Source: Cyrtodaria siliqua
Taxonomy: Eukaryota; Mollusca; Bivalvia; Adapedonta; Hiatellidae
Direction of reading: 5' to 3'
Length of the DNA stretch: 64,000 bases
Assembly (NCBI GenBank): GCA_037043455.1
Contig: JAWPHD010000085.1
Coordinates: forward strand, 464,001-528,000
A program made the translations under genes and the position numbers. Numbering within the stretch: the first letter of the stretch is position 1; the number at the start of each line of letters is the position of its first letter. The notes under the pieces were generated by a model. That model worked only from the letters and a program-made list of their open reading frames with translations. It was not told where the DNA came from and searched no databases. Below are positions 34,745 through 46,124 of this stretch, piece after piece.

Positions 34745-34942
34745 CAGTAGTGTTATTATTTACTTGTCCTTTGGGATCATCAAGACCATTCTGTGTTGCT
34801 TTAAAGTAGAATATCGCTAAAGCCGGTGCTAGGAGGCGTTAGAGGTATTGCATCTTATAATTACCTCTCATGAACAGACTCAATAAAACCGAGTCTGCTA
34901 CTTTTCTCTCGTGTTTAAGGGATCACATTTTCAGTATGTATT
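34745..34942 (+). repeat. Short hairpin repeat family, full copy
   Basis: Starts AGTGTTATTATTTACTTGTC, contains GCCGGTGCTAGGAGGCGTTA and the CAGACTC-AATAAAACC-GAGTCTG hairpin at about 34,876, and ends TTTTCAGTATG. Second of two neighbouring copies that break the minisatellite. Confidence 0.8.
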
Positions 34943-35347
34943 GAGTGTGTAAATCATTACTATGTTGGGTGTATTTATCATTGTCACCTTGAGTGTGTAT
35001 ATCGTTTCTATGGCTGTGTATGTATCATTGTCACATTGAACGTGTACATCCTTTCTACGTTGAGTGTCTTCATCATTGTCACATTGAGTGGGTATATCAT
35101 TTCTATGTTTGATGCGTTTATCATTGTCACATTGAGTGTGCTTATCATTTCTATGTTCAGTGTATTTATCATTGTCACCTAGAGTGTGTAAATCCTTTAT
35201 ATGTTGAGTATATTTACCATTGTCACCTGCAGTGTGTAAATCCTTTCTCTGTTGAGTGTTTTTATCATTATCATCATAATAGTCACCAAACACCATGTTC
35301 AACACCTTTTTGACTTTTGTTGGTATGGGGATTTTGAAGGTGTTCAA

Positions 35348-35944
35348 CTGTAGCAGTACTGAACAGCGATTTTAATAGCATCGACTTAAATGGCGAGTGC
35401 ATTGATTTAGGAAACAGTTTTCACACAGGGATTTGGTCCATGCATGCGGAATAGGGTTGAGTCGCTAATGACTTCACTAAAAGTATCGATCCATAGAAAG
35501 CCGACTGCTGTTCTCTTGCGCTTAATCTTCATTTCGATCGACATCTAACGTCTGTTTATACATAGGTTGGTCTTGGGTATGTATCTCGGCATGTTTCGGT
35601 AAAATACAATACTCGGTAGTGAGACATGATTGTACTATAAGAATAGACTGGTCTTATGTTGTCAATGACACGATTTCTGCATAAATGGGCCATGTAAAAT
35701 ATTTCTCATTTGAAACACGTAAAACGTATTCCAGATATATCTTGGCAAGTAAATTACGTGTCGTTTGGAAACAAATGGTGGATACTAAAATGCTCTCAAT
35801 TTTGTAATGGTTAATACTTTGCAAATCAGCATACTTATAAGCCCAGACATTAAAAGACCCTGTGGGAACAGAGGCATATCGTAAATATTATGCGCATTAA
35901 AAGCGCATTGGGCCTCAATCTGGGTATATAGAAAATATACTTAA
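35348..35944. other. Unassigned DNA
   Basis: No gene or repeat recognised. Confidence 0.45.
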
Positions 35945-36425
35945 AACATACTACATAACACTATACCCGTTTCAGAATGTGTATCAATGGCAAACGGAAT
36001 GCTATTAAAACCGTAGACTTGAAGTTATTTTTGTTATGTGTACCCTAACCTTTAACTGAAATGGTGAGTTCTGAATCATTTTTTATGTTTGCCCTGCAAA
36101 CCGCTCAAAATGACATATGCCTAGTAAAATCATACGAAATACAATCCCTTGTATACAAACTATAGGAATGAGTGTAAAGACAATAGCTAGATTGTGTAAA
36201 TGGGTTGAAATGCATGAGTTTACTGAAAAAGGGTGTACCCTGTCAGGGCTTTCAAACAAAATAGTATTCTTATTCCTTCAATAACCTTTTTGTTTCAAGA
36301 GTTTTTCAAAACAGGTTTTAAGCGGGAATAGCATTTCGTTTTCTGCATAAGTTTCATAAATATCGGTTAACTATTGGCGACAAAAGCAGACAAAATATTA
36401 CCTGAATCGTGACCGGAATGAAATA
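35945..36425 (-). repeat. Dispersed 0.47-kb repeat, inverted copy
   Basis: Reverse complement of the repeat at 24,590 and 33,050, more diverged than those two are from each other, so it predates the tandem duplication. Confidence 0.75.
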
Positions 36426-36575
36426 CATGTAATATGTAGAATGTTCCTGACAATAGAAATGATTTTAATTTCGAGTTGTCAATTATCCCCACTTACATTT
36501 AGATATTACCTGAGCTATTTCTTATTGAGTCTATGCATTTTAACTTTTTTGTTTTTTTTCTAAAGCTTGTGGTCG

Positions 36576-36905
36576 TGTTGAGGACTTTAATATTCGCACC
36601 ATATGTATAACTTAGAAACTATTTCAGAATGGTACCGTTACCATAAATTTCGAAAATTGTATTTGTGTAACCCTGATCTACTTTTAAAAGATTCTTGAAT
36701 TTAAGAACTCTTCTGCTACAAGGACTATCATAACCTGACTTATGTCATGATGTTATTTACGAACTTCGTAAGATCCGTGGTTATAATCATTTTCATACAA
36801 TATTCATTACACTTGTTAAAACGTTTATCAAAATAGGTTATGGCCTATGATTTTGCAATGCACTACATGTTTAGTGGTTGGCCCATTTGACACAGGTTTC
36901 TTAAT
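36576..36905 (+). pseudogene. RT element C-terminal remnant
   Basis: Three-frame reading gives DFNIRT-CIT, then LRKIRGYNHFHTIFITLVKT and FIKIGYG, then a degraded LQRTACLVV region. This is the order in the better copy at 61,869-62,277. Several stops and frame changes. It begins near GTTGAGGACTTTAATATTCG, a point also present at 62,275, which may mark a common truncation. Confidence 0.7.
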
Positions 36906-37400
36906 TTTTATTTGAAAATCACATTGACATTTATAGTATAAACTGTGTTCGGTAATAGTTTACCAACGTCATGTTGCTACATCATACATATATATGTATA
37001 ACCAATTTGTATCAAAATGGTAACTTTTTCTTTTCATTTACAGATCGCCAGACACGACAATAAACGAAGTACGGAGATACCCGATACCAAGTCGATATTC
37101 CGCTTCTCGATACTGACCCCTTTTACAATTGTATACAAGGTTTTACTGGTAAGTCGAACTTAAAGACGAAACATTGCTGCATATCCCAGAGCATACACCT
37201 GATAGTGCAGCTCAAAAAACTTCACCTATGTTACTGTTTGGCATGATCCCAGGTGGATGACACACCCCGCATATTATTAAATTAGGATTGTTTGAATAAT
37301 GCAATTCAAATGCTATTGAAACCCAAAGGAAAGAAATACTATATCACTTGTATTGGCTTTTATCTGTATAACATTTCTTACGATAATTTATAAAGATAAC
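36906..37400. other. Unassigned DNA
   Basis: No gene or repeat recognised. Confidence 0.45.
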
Positions 37401-37470
37401 AAGAAATCCGCGGATTCATATGTTTCGCCTAACCCCCGTTAGGCGAAACATATGAATCCGCGGATTTCTT
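37401..37470. repeat. Perfect palindrome, 33-bp arms, 4-base loop
   Basis: 37,401-37,433 is the exact reverse complement of 37,438-37,470, separated by CCCC. The arms contain ATCCGCGGAT and CATATG, which are palindromes themselves. Both arms are GC-richer than the surroundings. It could form a cruciform or a very stable RNA hairpin. No similar sequence was noticed elsewhere in the window. Confidence 0.97.
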
Positions 37471-37719
37471 GAAAATAAAAGAGACTTAAAAATAAAAGAT
37501 AAATGATGTTTAAATGAAAGCTTGTACATATTTTAATTACTAAAAACAATGGAGTTTACAGTTTGCTGAGATGACATTAAAGGGCGTCTGTTTAAAGACA
37601 AAATGCCTTTCTATAAAAAGAAAACAACTAAAAAAACAAAAAACAAATCCACAAAAGTAGGTCAATATCAAGACACAAGAATGTCAAAACAAAATAGTAT
37701 GTCTTGTGGCTTCCAAATA

Positions 37720-38645
37720 TTAAACTATAAACTAGGTTTAAAGCATCTAATGCATAATTATAGTTCATGAGAAAGTGATGCAAATGTAACAATTAAAGTT
37801 ATCTGACCTTTGCGTGGATGGTGAAAGTCACATCCACATTTGCTTTTTGACACATTGTGATGTACTACCAAAGAAACAACTATAAGCGAAGTTTGAATGG
37901 TCTAATGCATAAAGTTTGTGAGAAAGTGTTGAAGCAAAAAACAAATAAGGTTATCTGCCCCTTGCTTGGAGGGTCAAGGTCACATCCACATTTGCGTTGT
38001 CACGTTGCAATATGCCACTCAATATACAACTATAAGCAAAGTTTGAAAGGTCGCAGTGCATACAATTTGTGAAAAAGTGACCTAAACATAAAAGTTGAAG
38101 GTACAAATTATAAGGTTACCTGCCCTTTGCCTGGAGGGTCAATGTCACATTCATATTTGCTTTGTCACGCTGCAACCACCTAAGATACAACTATAAACAA
38201 GGTTTGACAGGTGCCGTGCTTACAGTTTGCGAGAAATTGACCTCAACACAAAAGTTGAATGTAAAAATTAGATTATCTGCCCTTTGCTTGGAGGGTCAAG
38301 ATCACTTCCACATTTGCTTTGTCACGTTGCAATGTATCACCCAAGATACAACTATAAGCAAACATTGAAATGTCTAGTGAATATAGTTTGTGAAAATGTT
38401 ACCTAAACGCAAAAGTTTAACGTAAAAATGATTAAGTTATCTGCCCTTTGCTTGGAGGGTCAAGGTCACATTTCCTTTGCCACGTTTTTATGTACCACCC
38501 AAGATACAATTATAAGGATACAATTATAAGCAAAGTTTAAAAGGTCTAGTTCATACAGTTTGTGAGAAAATAACCTAAACGCAAAACTTGAATGTTGACG
38601 CCTTCGCTTTCGTCGCCGCCACCGCCGCCGCCGGAAAAGTAACAC
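37720..38645. repeat. About 160-bp diverged tandem repeat ending in a CCG run
   Basis: CTGCCCTTTGCTTGGAGGGTC, CACATTTGCTTTGTCACGTT and ATACAACTATAAGCAAAGTT recur about every 156-165 bases (37,956, 38,121, 38,277, 38,438), with a looser unit before. The array ends in GACGCCTTCGC and a CCGCCACCGCCGCCGCCGG run at about 38,617-38,635. I associate this layout with dispersed mollusc repeats, as established knowledge held loosely. Confidence 0.8.
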
Positions 38646-40589
38646 CTATGTCTCTTTTTTTCTTCGAAAACGACGCGGATAAAAGCAATCAACACATTTA
38701 ATGTAATTTTGCAAATCATATGATGCATATATTTGCATAATTATTTTTATTTTGTTTAATCTGAACACAGTGATTCATGAATTGATGGATTAATCGAGCA
38801 ATCGAAGTTACCCCATTGACACAAATTAATTTCGAAAACACACCTACATTATTTTATTTGTGTTGTTACTTTCAATTGCTATTTTTATATAATCCTGAAC
38901 ATTGCATGTGTTTGCGGATTTCAGATGCCATCGTGAACGCAAACTTTAAAATGTCTAATTGTTTAACATGCCATTTTGTGTACACTCTATAATTATGATA
39001 TTCCTTAATTATGTTCGTATTCACAAGTTGAAGCACATAGCGTTTAAATAAAAGAGTAAATGTATGCCTGTTACACATATGTGTTTATAGGGTTTACTAT
39101 ATAGGTACATGTAATCGAGTATGTTGTTATTAGCGTTTGGAGTTTATATAGCCTGTAATCGCTATCGAAACGTTGAAGATCTGACGTCACTATAGTTGAA
39201 TAGGATCCTCCAATCTACTCTTACTGAAAATGAGAAAGATGGTCCTAAAGATATCACAACATCACACCGTAGGTCCACACTGCACCATACATAAAGAACA
39301 AATGAATGCAAAATGAAACGGACAGTACACTACACAACGAATGGCAAAGAAAGGTTTACCAATTTCGAACGGTCTTTGGGCGATATGGCCTACTGGTTAG
39401 CTTTAACCGATGTAATATGTACACAACCTCGCTATTATCTTGTCGTCAGCACTCACATTGACAAAGCATTATGATATTTGGTATATGGCTAGTGGACTTG
39501 AATTTGAAATATCGTTTGAGATTTTGAATTTAAAAGAGTTATTAAAATTGCATGAACGAGTATTCTTTGTATGTCTATACTCCTACGTATCTGATTTGTT
39601 TAAACAACTATTAAACAAACGTTCCCTTAATATGTGTACACCCAAACTGGTATAATGTGTGTAACACTGTAATACTTATTTGAATACATTAAGTAGTTTG
39701 CACTTACATCACGTGTACGTTTGTAATTTGCATACGTTCGTCATTTTGAATATATTTTTTGTTATTATTATGTTTCTTCTTGTTTTGGGTGCGGAGAGGG
39801 AGATGTTGGGGAATTTAATTCCTAAAGTAAAACGTACGTACGCGATTCGTTAAGGTCATGACAACAAATCTGGTTGTTTTACACGTTTGAATCATTTATA
39901 TTTTGTATGTGGTGTTCATGTATGCTTGAATCAACATTGATACACATTTCGCTTTACGAACAAAATGTTAAAATCCAACAAATTATTCAAGACAATTCGA
40001 ATATAATACATTTCTGCTAAACGAAACAAAATGTCATGGTATCTGAACGAAATATCCTATTTATTTGCCTCTCGTCACACGAGATATGAGTTTGCATTGA
40101 TAATAAGATAGAAATAACATGCTAGTTAATACATTCTAATCTCTACCGGTAACGACGAACAAGTACATTGACACAACGTAGCGTAAATGTAATGCCAGTG
40201 TCCAGTTAATGGAGATCTGTCTCTGGGGAGATGTATTCGTTGCCAGACACCGACATCCTGACGCAAATAAGATAATTCATATCGATGATCCAAAACACGT
40301 TTCTGTCACACGCTAATATAATTATCGGCGATGTAATTCGGTTTCTGCGCACAGCGAGGGCACACGACTGTGCTAAAAAGCTTGAACGATTTATAATGTT
40401 TACAGCTCGATAGGGTTGTATCACGTCTTCATTTTTATTATAATTATATTATAATTATAGTTAAACTCAAAATAAACAAGTTCTGTGTAATATTGTAATA
40501 CTCTACAAATGTTTTAATCACTAGAAAACATCAATTTTGATGTTTCCAGTATTAAACGGAATGTGTGAAATTAATATTATCATATCTGG
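38646..40589. other. Mostly unassigned DNA with one RT-tail remnant
   Basis: Only 39,330-39,425 is recognisable: GAACGGTC-TTGGGCGAT-TGGCCTACTGGTTAGCTT is a reverse-orientation relic of the RT tail seen at 5,690-5,790. The rest shows no gene; frames of 60-72 codons have no motifs. Confidence 0.5.
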
Positions 40590-40762
40590 TAAAAGAACAT
40601 ATCTGGTTGGATGAGGGAAGAACTGTACCCTGACATTTAGTTATGAAGAGAGAGTAAAAATGTGAAAAAGATAACACAAGCCCTACCTCAAAAGCTTAAA
40701 CCTAAAATCGATACTATGTCAGGGTACAGTTCTTCCCTCATCCAACCAGATATGTTCTTTTA
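40590..40762. repeat. Perfect 46-bp inverted repeat with 81-base spacer
   Basis: 40,590-40,635 and 40,717-40,762 are exact reverse complements. The arms include GGTTGGATGAGGGAAGAACT. The perfect arms in otherwise diverged repeat DNA suggest a recent element, gene conversion or a functional stem. Confidence 0.95.
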
Positions 40763-40914
40763 TTAGTATCACATTTGGCTCCAGAGTGTCTATTCAAAGA
40801 AAACAGTTTCTGCAACACTGCCAAACGATAAGTTGTTTCTCAAAGAGTTTTATTTAAACTGCCATGTATTTTAGTGTTTTTTGTTTCGTATTTGTTATTT
40901 TCGTGTTTGTGTAC

Positions 40915-40960
40915 TCCTGATGAAGGCGTTAGCCGAAAGCGCTTGAGTTTTTGTAAACTG
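40915..40960 (+). other. CTGATGA...GAAA motif resembling a hammerhead core
   Basis: CTGATGAAGGCGTTAGCCGA then AAGCG has the two conserved strands of a hammerhead ribozyme core around a GGC-GTTA-GCC stem. There is one extra A before the stem and no clear stems I and III. Similar CTGATGAAG...GAAA motifs occur at 52,370-52,400, 56,100-56,120, 56,198-56,222 and 62,895-62,930. Penelope-like elements are known to carry hammerhead motifs; this copy is not convincing as an active ribozyme. Confidence 0.35.
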
Positions 40961-41097
40961 TAGCACTGTATAAATGTTTTTTTCCCCATCTATTAATTTT
41001 TTCCAACATTTTCGTATCCCCTCGGGGATCCAGTGCGTTTTGAAAGGTATTTTGTAGATGTATGTATTTTCTCACCCATATATATATATATATATAT

Positions 41098-41264
41098 GAC
41101 GTAGAGATACAGTTTATCAACGTGTGTTGCAGCTACCTTTTTTAAGGAGTGAATTTATACGCTTGATTTCTGTGTATCTCGTCATAGCTAGGCGCCCTGC
41201 CGTAGTTCGTCCGAAGGTTGTCTGTCCTTGGTAACTCACAAATGTTTTTCCCTATATATAATTC
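41098..41264. repeat. 167-bp direct repeat, copy A
   Basis: Nearly identical to 41,534-41,700 (GTAGAGATACAGTT-ATCAACG, TTTAAGGAGTGAATTTATAC, GTAGTTCGTCCGAAG). A (TA)n run at 41,079-41,098 abuts its 5' side; the other copy has its (AT)n on the 3' side. Confidence 0.9.
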
Positions 41265-41533
41265 TGCCTTGTGAACGTGAATCTCTTACGAGATCCCAAT
41301 TTAGAAAGTTGCTCTTACGAGATCCCAGTTTAGAAAGTTGCTGTAGTGAGTTCAAATTCTCACCCTTTATTATATTTACTGAATTCACAGTATCCCCAAG
41401 ATCCGGCACTTTTCATTGTCACTGTCTCAATATGTGTGTGGTTGAACGCTTAAATGTGGCCCACTCATATAAGCAATAATTGTATGTATGTATGCGTCTA
41501 TATGTTAATTGTGCCTCCAGACGAGCGTGTTTT

Positions 41534-41709
41534 GATGTAGAGATACAGTTCATCAACGTGTGTTGCAGCTACCTTTTTAAGGAGTGAATTTATACGCTTG
41601 ATTTCTGTGTATCTCGTCATAAATAGGCGCCCTGTCGTAGTTCGTCCGAAGATTGTCTGTCCTTGGTAGTTCACAAATGTTTCTCCCTATATATATATAT
41701 ATATATATA
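41534..41709. repeat. 167-bp direct repeat, copy B, with (AT)n
   Basis: Second copy of the 41,098-41,264 sequence, ending in an (AT)n run at about 41,688-41,709. Confidence 0.9.
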
Positions 41710-44700
41710 CCGTAACGTTAATGACATAAAGATACGACCCGAAGACTCCAACTGTCCAGTAATTAACAATGGAAAAAGGTGGAAAAACGGTAGACATGGT
41801 TGTATTGAATATATGTTTAAATAGAGAAAATATATTCGAATAATCGAGTTATCGAGTTATATTCTTCCGAGTAATAGCTTTTGCCATAATACTTCATGGG
41901 TTGTCATTTTAACCGTTATATTTACAGATATAATGGATGTCAAGGACCTCGAAAGAAACTATTATCCTTGGGAACTACACACATTTTAATCGATATAATT
42001 CATCATCATCTTGATATGAAGTTAATACGTTATATAATCCGACATTAAGCAAAAGGCATTGGAATTATTTCTCGAAATAACACCATTTTCTCAATATTTG
42101 CAAAACTCATAAACATTTACCCGCCAACTTCCAACAAATATGTTTGTGTGTTAACCTGTTGAAACTGCATATTCCGCAGAGCAAGATAAATGAAGATTAA
42201 TGATGCTTCGTAAGACACTGATTAAGTGACATGAATCGTTAATTCAATAAAAGTAAAATACTTTTCTGTCAGTCAAAAGTAATTTCTGATTATGTATCGT
42301 GTGGTATGGTTATACCTTATTGAACAAAATATATATCGTTCGAATTTCATGATAGAAGAAGCTTAGAAGCACTTTATTTCAAAATCAGTAAGCTATAGGC
42401 CCATGTGATCATACAATATTATACATATACATTTTAACAGACGTAGCAAGACCCGTTCATATATGTATTAACAAATATCAGATGCAAAGATAAACACAGT
42501 TATACTGTTCACTTCTTTTTATAGAACACAAACAGAAAATAAAAATAAAAACAAACACATAAACACGTCAGAAATTCCATTTAAAATTTCACGGAGAAGG
42601 TGATATAGAGATTGATTGAAACTATTCAAAATTGAATTTTCCAATACTCGAGGGGCATTGAATTGCATTTGCTTATTCCAACAAAAGTTAAAAATGTCGA
42701 CGCTCGGTGATTAAGCTAATAGTCGATATGACAGATTAGTAATAATTGTTCTTTTATCGTGAAGGTATATGATTGTATTTAATATGATTCATAAAGATGT
42801 CTGTCTTGGAGCAAACTCATTACAATTGTTAGCGTATTAATTTGATCACATGATTCAATATTGACGTAATGTGATGGCTATTTGATAGAAGAATTGTAGG
42901 TTATTAGTTTTTAGTGGGATATATGTACGAGTTATTTCACGTAATATTGTTGCGTGACTTTAGGAGTGCTATATTTATGCGCGAAAATAATCGTGCATAT
43001 ATCCCAATATAAATGCAATAATAACCTGTTTATTGCATACGCATTTTTAAATGAGAACAATAAGATAAGTTGTAACATTGAATTTTCACCAAATCATTTA
43101 TTTTGAAACAAACATATTGTAGTTACATTGTGAGAGTTTTCACAATGAAAACAAAATTGTTTACATCACCTGACATACTTTCTCTGATATGAACAGAAAA
43201 TTGCACCCATCACGAACGAGTATACATTACACACCCAATATGACCTTATTACACGTCAGTATAAGCGAATATTAATGCTTATGCAAGAATTACTTGCATT
43301 AGCAAAAGTCTATTTGAGTCGAAGCCATCCAAAATAAACCTTGCAAAGTACATACATATTATGCCGTAAGTCACACTTAACACTTTATCACAGTTTATCA
43401 CAGTTTTAGATAACTAATACTACTAATATATCAATGACGTTATAGCAGTGTTAATATACATATTACTTAGTTTCATATAAAATGCAATGTCAATTAATCA
43501 AAGTATCTGATTTATGGGTAACATATAGCATAATTATATAATATATAATTTGAAAGGAGCGTGTTAATACAAATCATCTGGTAGTTTTCAGTGATAAAAC
43601 AAGCAGTGTATCAAGACTTGTATTAATATTATCAACTCCAAATACGAATATAGTATCGTTTTGACTCAAAAGCTTTTATATAATTAAATTAATAGAAAGA
43701 CAATTTAAATATCAATACATAAGTTCTTAACATACCATAATGTATACTCGGTAAAAAAAGTTTTGGACCAGGGTATATAAAGTCATATAAAAATAAATCT
43801 AGTGGACAGAATTTAAGTATCTTTTTTTAGTAACCAACGTCTACCCGACCCGGTTAATGTGGTAACAGAAACAATAAATTCCAAACAAGATTTGATTTTA
43901 AAAAAATAACGCGAACACACAAAGGAGTCTGTAAAAAATGTTGCAAAGTCCATAAAAAGTAACAGTAACAGACACATTCGACTAACCAATAAAAAGAGTA
44001 TTGTTTTTTCGCAAACTTTCATTGTAAACGATAATTATTGTTGATTGTTGATCTATTGTCAATTATCAACTGAGATAATAAGGGTTATGGTCGAATGTCA
44101 TGGTTCAGCGATCATTGTACGGGTTCGAACACTGCCATGGTCCAAAACTTTTTTTACAGAGTATAGATTACATGTTCTTTTATCATGAGTGTGTATGATT
44201 GCATTTAATATATTCCTAAAGATGTCTGTCTCGGAGCAAACTGATTTATAAGCGTTTACATATGCTCTCCAATTATTAGCGTATTAATTGGATAAGGTGA
44301 ATCAGTAGTGACATGATCAATATGATCGCGGCTTAATAAACTACCGGAACTATATATATCGTATTCATAACATCAATTTAAAGGCAAAATATGTTCATTA
44401 ACACATAAACTGAAATAGTTGACGAAACACCCAGAAGCGTTACAACTTAGAGAATTACGCTAACATATAAACTGAATAAAATTAAACTGTACACACTATG
44501 CCGAATAAATATTTCTGTACTAATTACGATGTATGCCCTACACGCTGTGTCAACGCCAAGCACAACACGGGAAGTGTGCAGATATTGTATTACTCCGGTA
44601 ATGTTTATGTAAACACAAGAGTTGAATAGTCAGCGTGCCGATCTAACGAATGGTACGTTTCTATTCAGTTGTTTCTATTAACGGCTGGGTACATCGGAAG

Positions 44701-44780
44701 ATTTAATGCAAAGTTGATGTTAATATTATACAAAAAATACTTGACACAATGGCTCTATCATCTCCGTTCAATACATTATT
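41709..44780. repeat. Duplicated 3-kb block, longer copy
   Basis: Colinear with 47,424-49,460. Shared segments include CATAAAGATACGACCC, CGAGTTATATTCTTCCGAGT, GAATTTTCACCAAATCA and ACATCACCTGACATACTTTC. This copy has about 1 kb extra: segments around 42,710-42,950, and 43,690-44,235 including a MITE. No gene; overlapping frames are not preserved in both copies. Confidence 0.85.
43743..44165. mobile_element. 423-bp MITE with 30-bp terminal inverted repeats
   Basis: Starts TATACTCGGTAAAAAAAGTT and continues TTGGACCA; inward from the right it reads TATACTCTGTAAAAAAAGTT and TTGGACCA. The TA-start and flanking TA suggest a Tc1/mariner-type MITE. Near its right end GTACGGGTTCGAACACTGCC holds a B-box-like GGTTCGAAC. 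The paralogous block near 48,965 lacks it, but as part of a larger deletion, so no clean empty site. Confidence 0.85.
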
Positions 44781-46124
44781 TGAAATTGAGAGAAATTAAC
44801 TATTACAGTACTGCTGTATGCGCCCGTGATAATATGCTACTTCTCAGTGATTCATGCGCGCAAAACAATTATTTTCCTTGATTACACAATTTGTAGCAAA
44901 GTATAGCGAGATTTGTTTTATGAACTATTATCGATTATATGTATCAAGAGTGAAAATGCACACTATTTACATGTTTGAGCAATGACGTTAAACGCTAGCA
45001 ACAAATAACGGGTGTTTCTAATAAAGAAAGCGAATAACTCAAAAATGATGACTATCAAGAAAAAGATAAATCATCACCTCATCCCTTTTTGTTACTATGA
45101 CCAACAAATAAAGACTCTTCGTTAGTTTCAGAGCTTCATTTTAATCGATGTTTTGCGTTTTGTTGATGTTCGTGTTTGTTTTGTCTTCGATAGATCGATA
45201 GAAAATGACAACATATCATTCAGGTGGTGTTGTCAGTTATGAATAAACGTTACCATGAGGAGGGAATGTGCAGTTATATATTCCATAAATCGTGCTATCA
45301 AACTAGTTTACATATTACGTCCTCTTTAAACTCACGGTATTTCAAACGTGTGTTAGAATAACCATATTCTGGGACTGGTTTAAGGGATTGTACTCGAATA
45401 AGGTATATGGTTAGTACTAGCACTCGTAAGTGTAAATTGTGCCATCTTAAGACTGACTGAAACAGGGTAAACAAACGAGATTATTTGTCCAACGGACCCT
45501 TGACACATCGTGTTTTACTCAGAATATGAGACGCCATCTTCTATAACTATATGAGAAAGCCATTGACTGTTCCCCCAATAACGCGTCTGCCTCTTGTAAT
45601 GTGCTTGGAGTAGTGTGCCTGGAATGTAAGATCTTGACTTTAAGACACTTGTCGAATTCAAGGATCAACATAGTCTTCCGATTCTGGTAGATAATTAGAC
45701 AGAAAAATAGAAACCTCAACCAGCTGGCCGTTATCAAAATATTCGCACATACAACATATATGCACATGTACATATATTTCTCTTTCATAAGCGTCCGTTT
45801 CGATGTTATACTGTACATCGCTATATATACATTTGACGGGGAAATCTCACCCAGGATAGACGTTCTTTTAAAGTGAGAATTTGGGATAATTACTAGCACG
45901 CTTATGTTCTTCGTGATTTCCTAAAAGTTTAAGTGAAAGATGTGCGTCAATCGACATTGCTCCAGGTGATCATGTTTGGAGTTACGTGTAGAAATTGGTC
46001 TTTGCACATACATGAGAGAAAAGAAGTAGAATGGTTTCTCGCTATGCAATGTTTACTGTAATGGCAATATTTACTTGTTTACGTATACCCTATTTGAAAG
46101 GGTGTATCTTTGATCCGTTAATGC
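44781..46124. other. Unassigned DNA with one uncharacterised open frame
   Basis: A minus-strand frame of 126 codons (45,519-45,899) is the longest non-repeat, non-RT frame here. It has hydrophobic stretches around residues 45-75 and ends SYSYRRWRLIF. I recognise no domain, and no second copy or neighbouring exon supports it. At this AT content a frame of this length is not compelling. Confidence 0.4.

Larger units (their letters stand above)
34504..35275. repeat. 48-bp minisatellite, interrupted
   Basis: The unit is TATCATTGTCACCTTGAGTG plus TAAATCATTTCTATGTTGAG, with a 48-bp period. It runs from about 34,504 to 34,574, is broken by hairpin-family repeats, and resumes at about 34,943. The period of 16 codons keeps the minus strand open from 34,931 to 35,347, with repeats of the form DNDKYTQHRKDLHTQC. 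The first 25 or so residues of that frame (IPIPTKVKKVLNMVFGDYY) are not repeated and the ends are unlike a known protein. I regard a gene as unlikely. Confidence 0.85.

Noticed and set aside
34931..35347. 138-codon frame of 16-residue acidic/basic repeats
   Set aside because: Explained by the 48-bp minisatellite; the array is interrupted by dispersed repeats upstream, and no transcript signal is visible.
45519..45899. 126-codon minus-strand frame as a membrane protein gene
   Set aside because: No recognised domain, no second copy, no flanking exons or conserved context; plausible by chance in AT-rich DNA.
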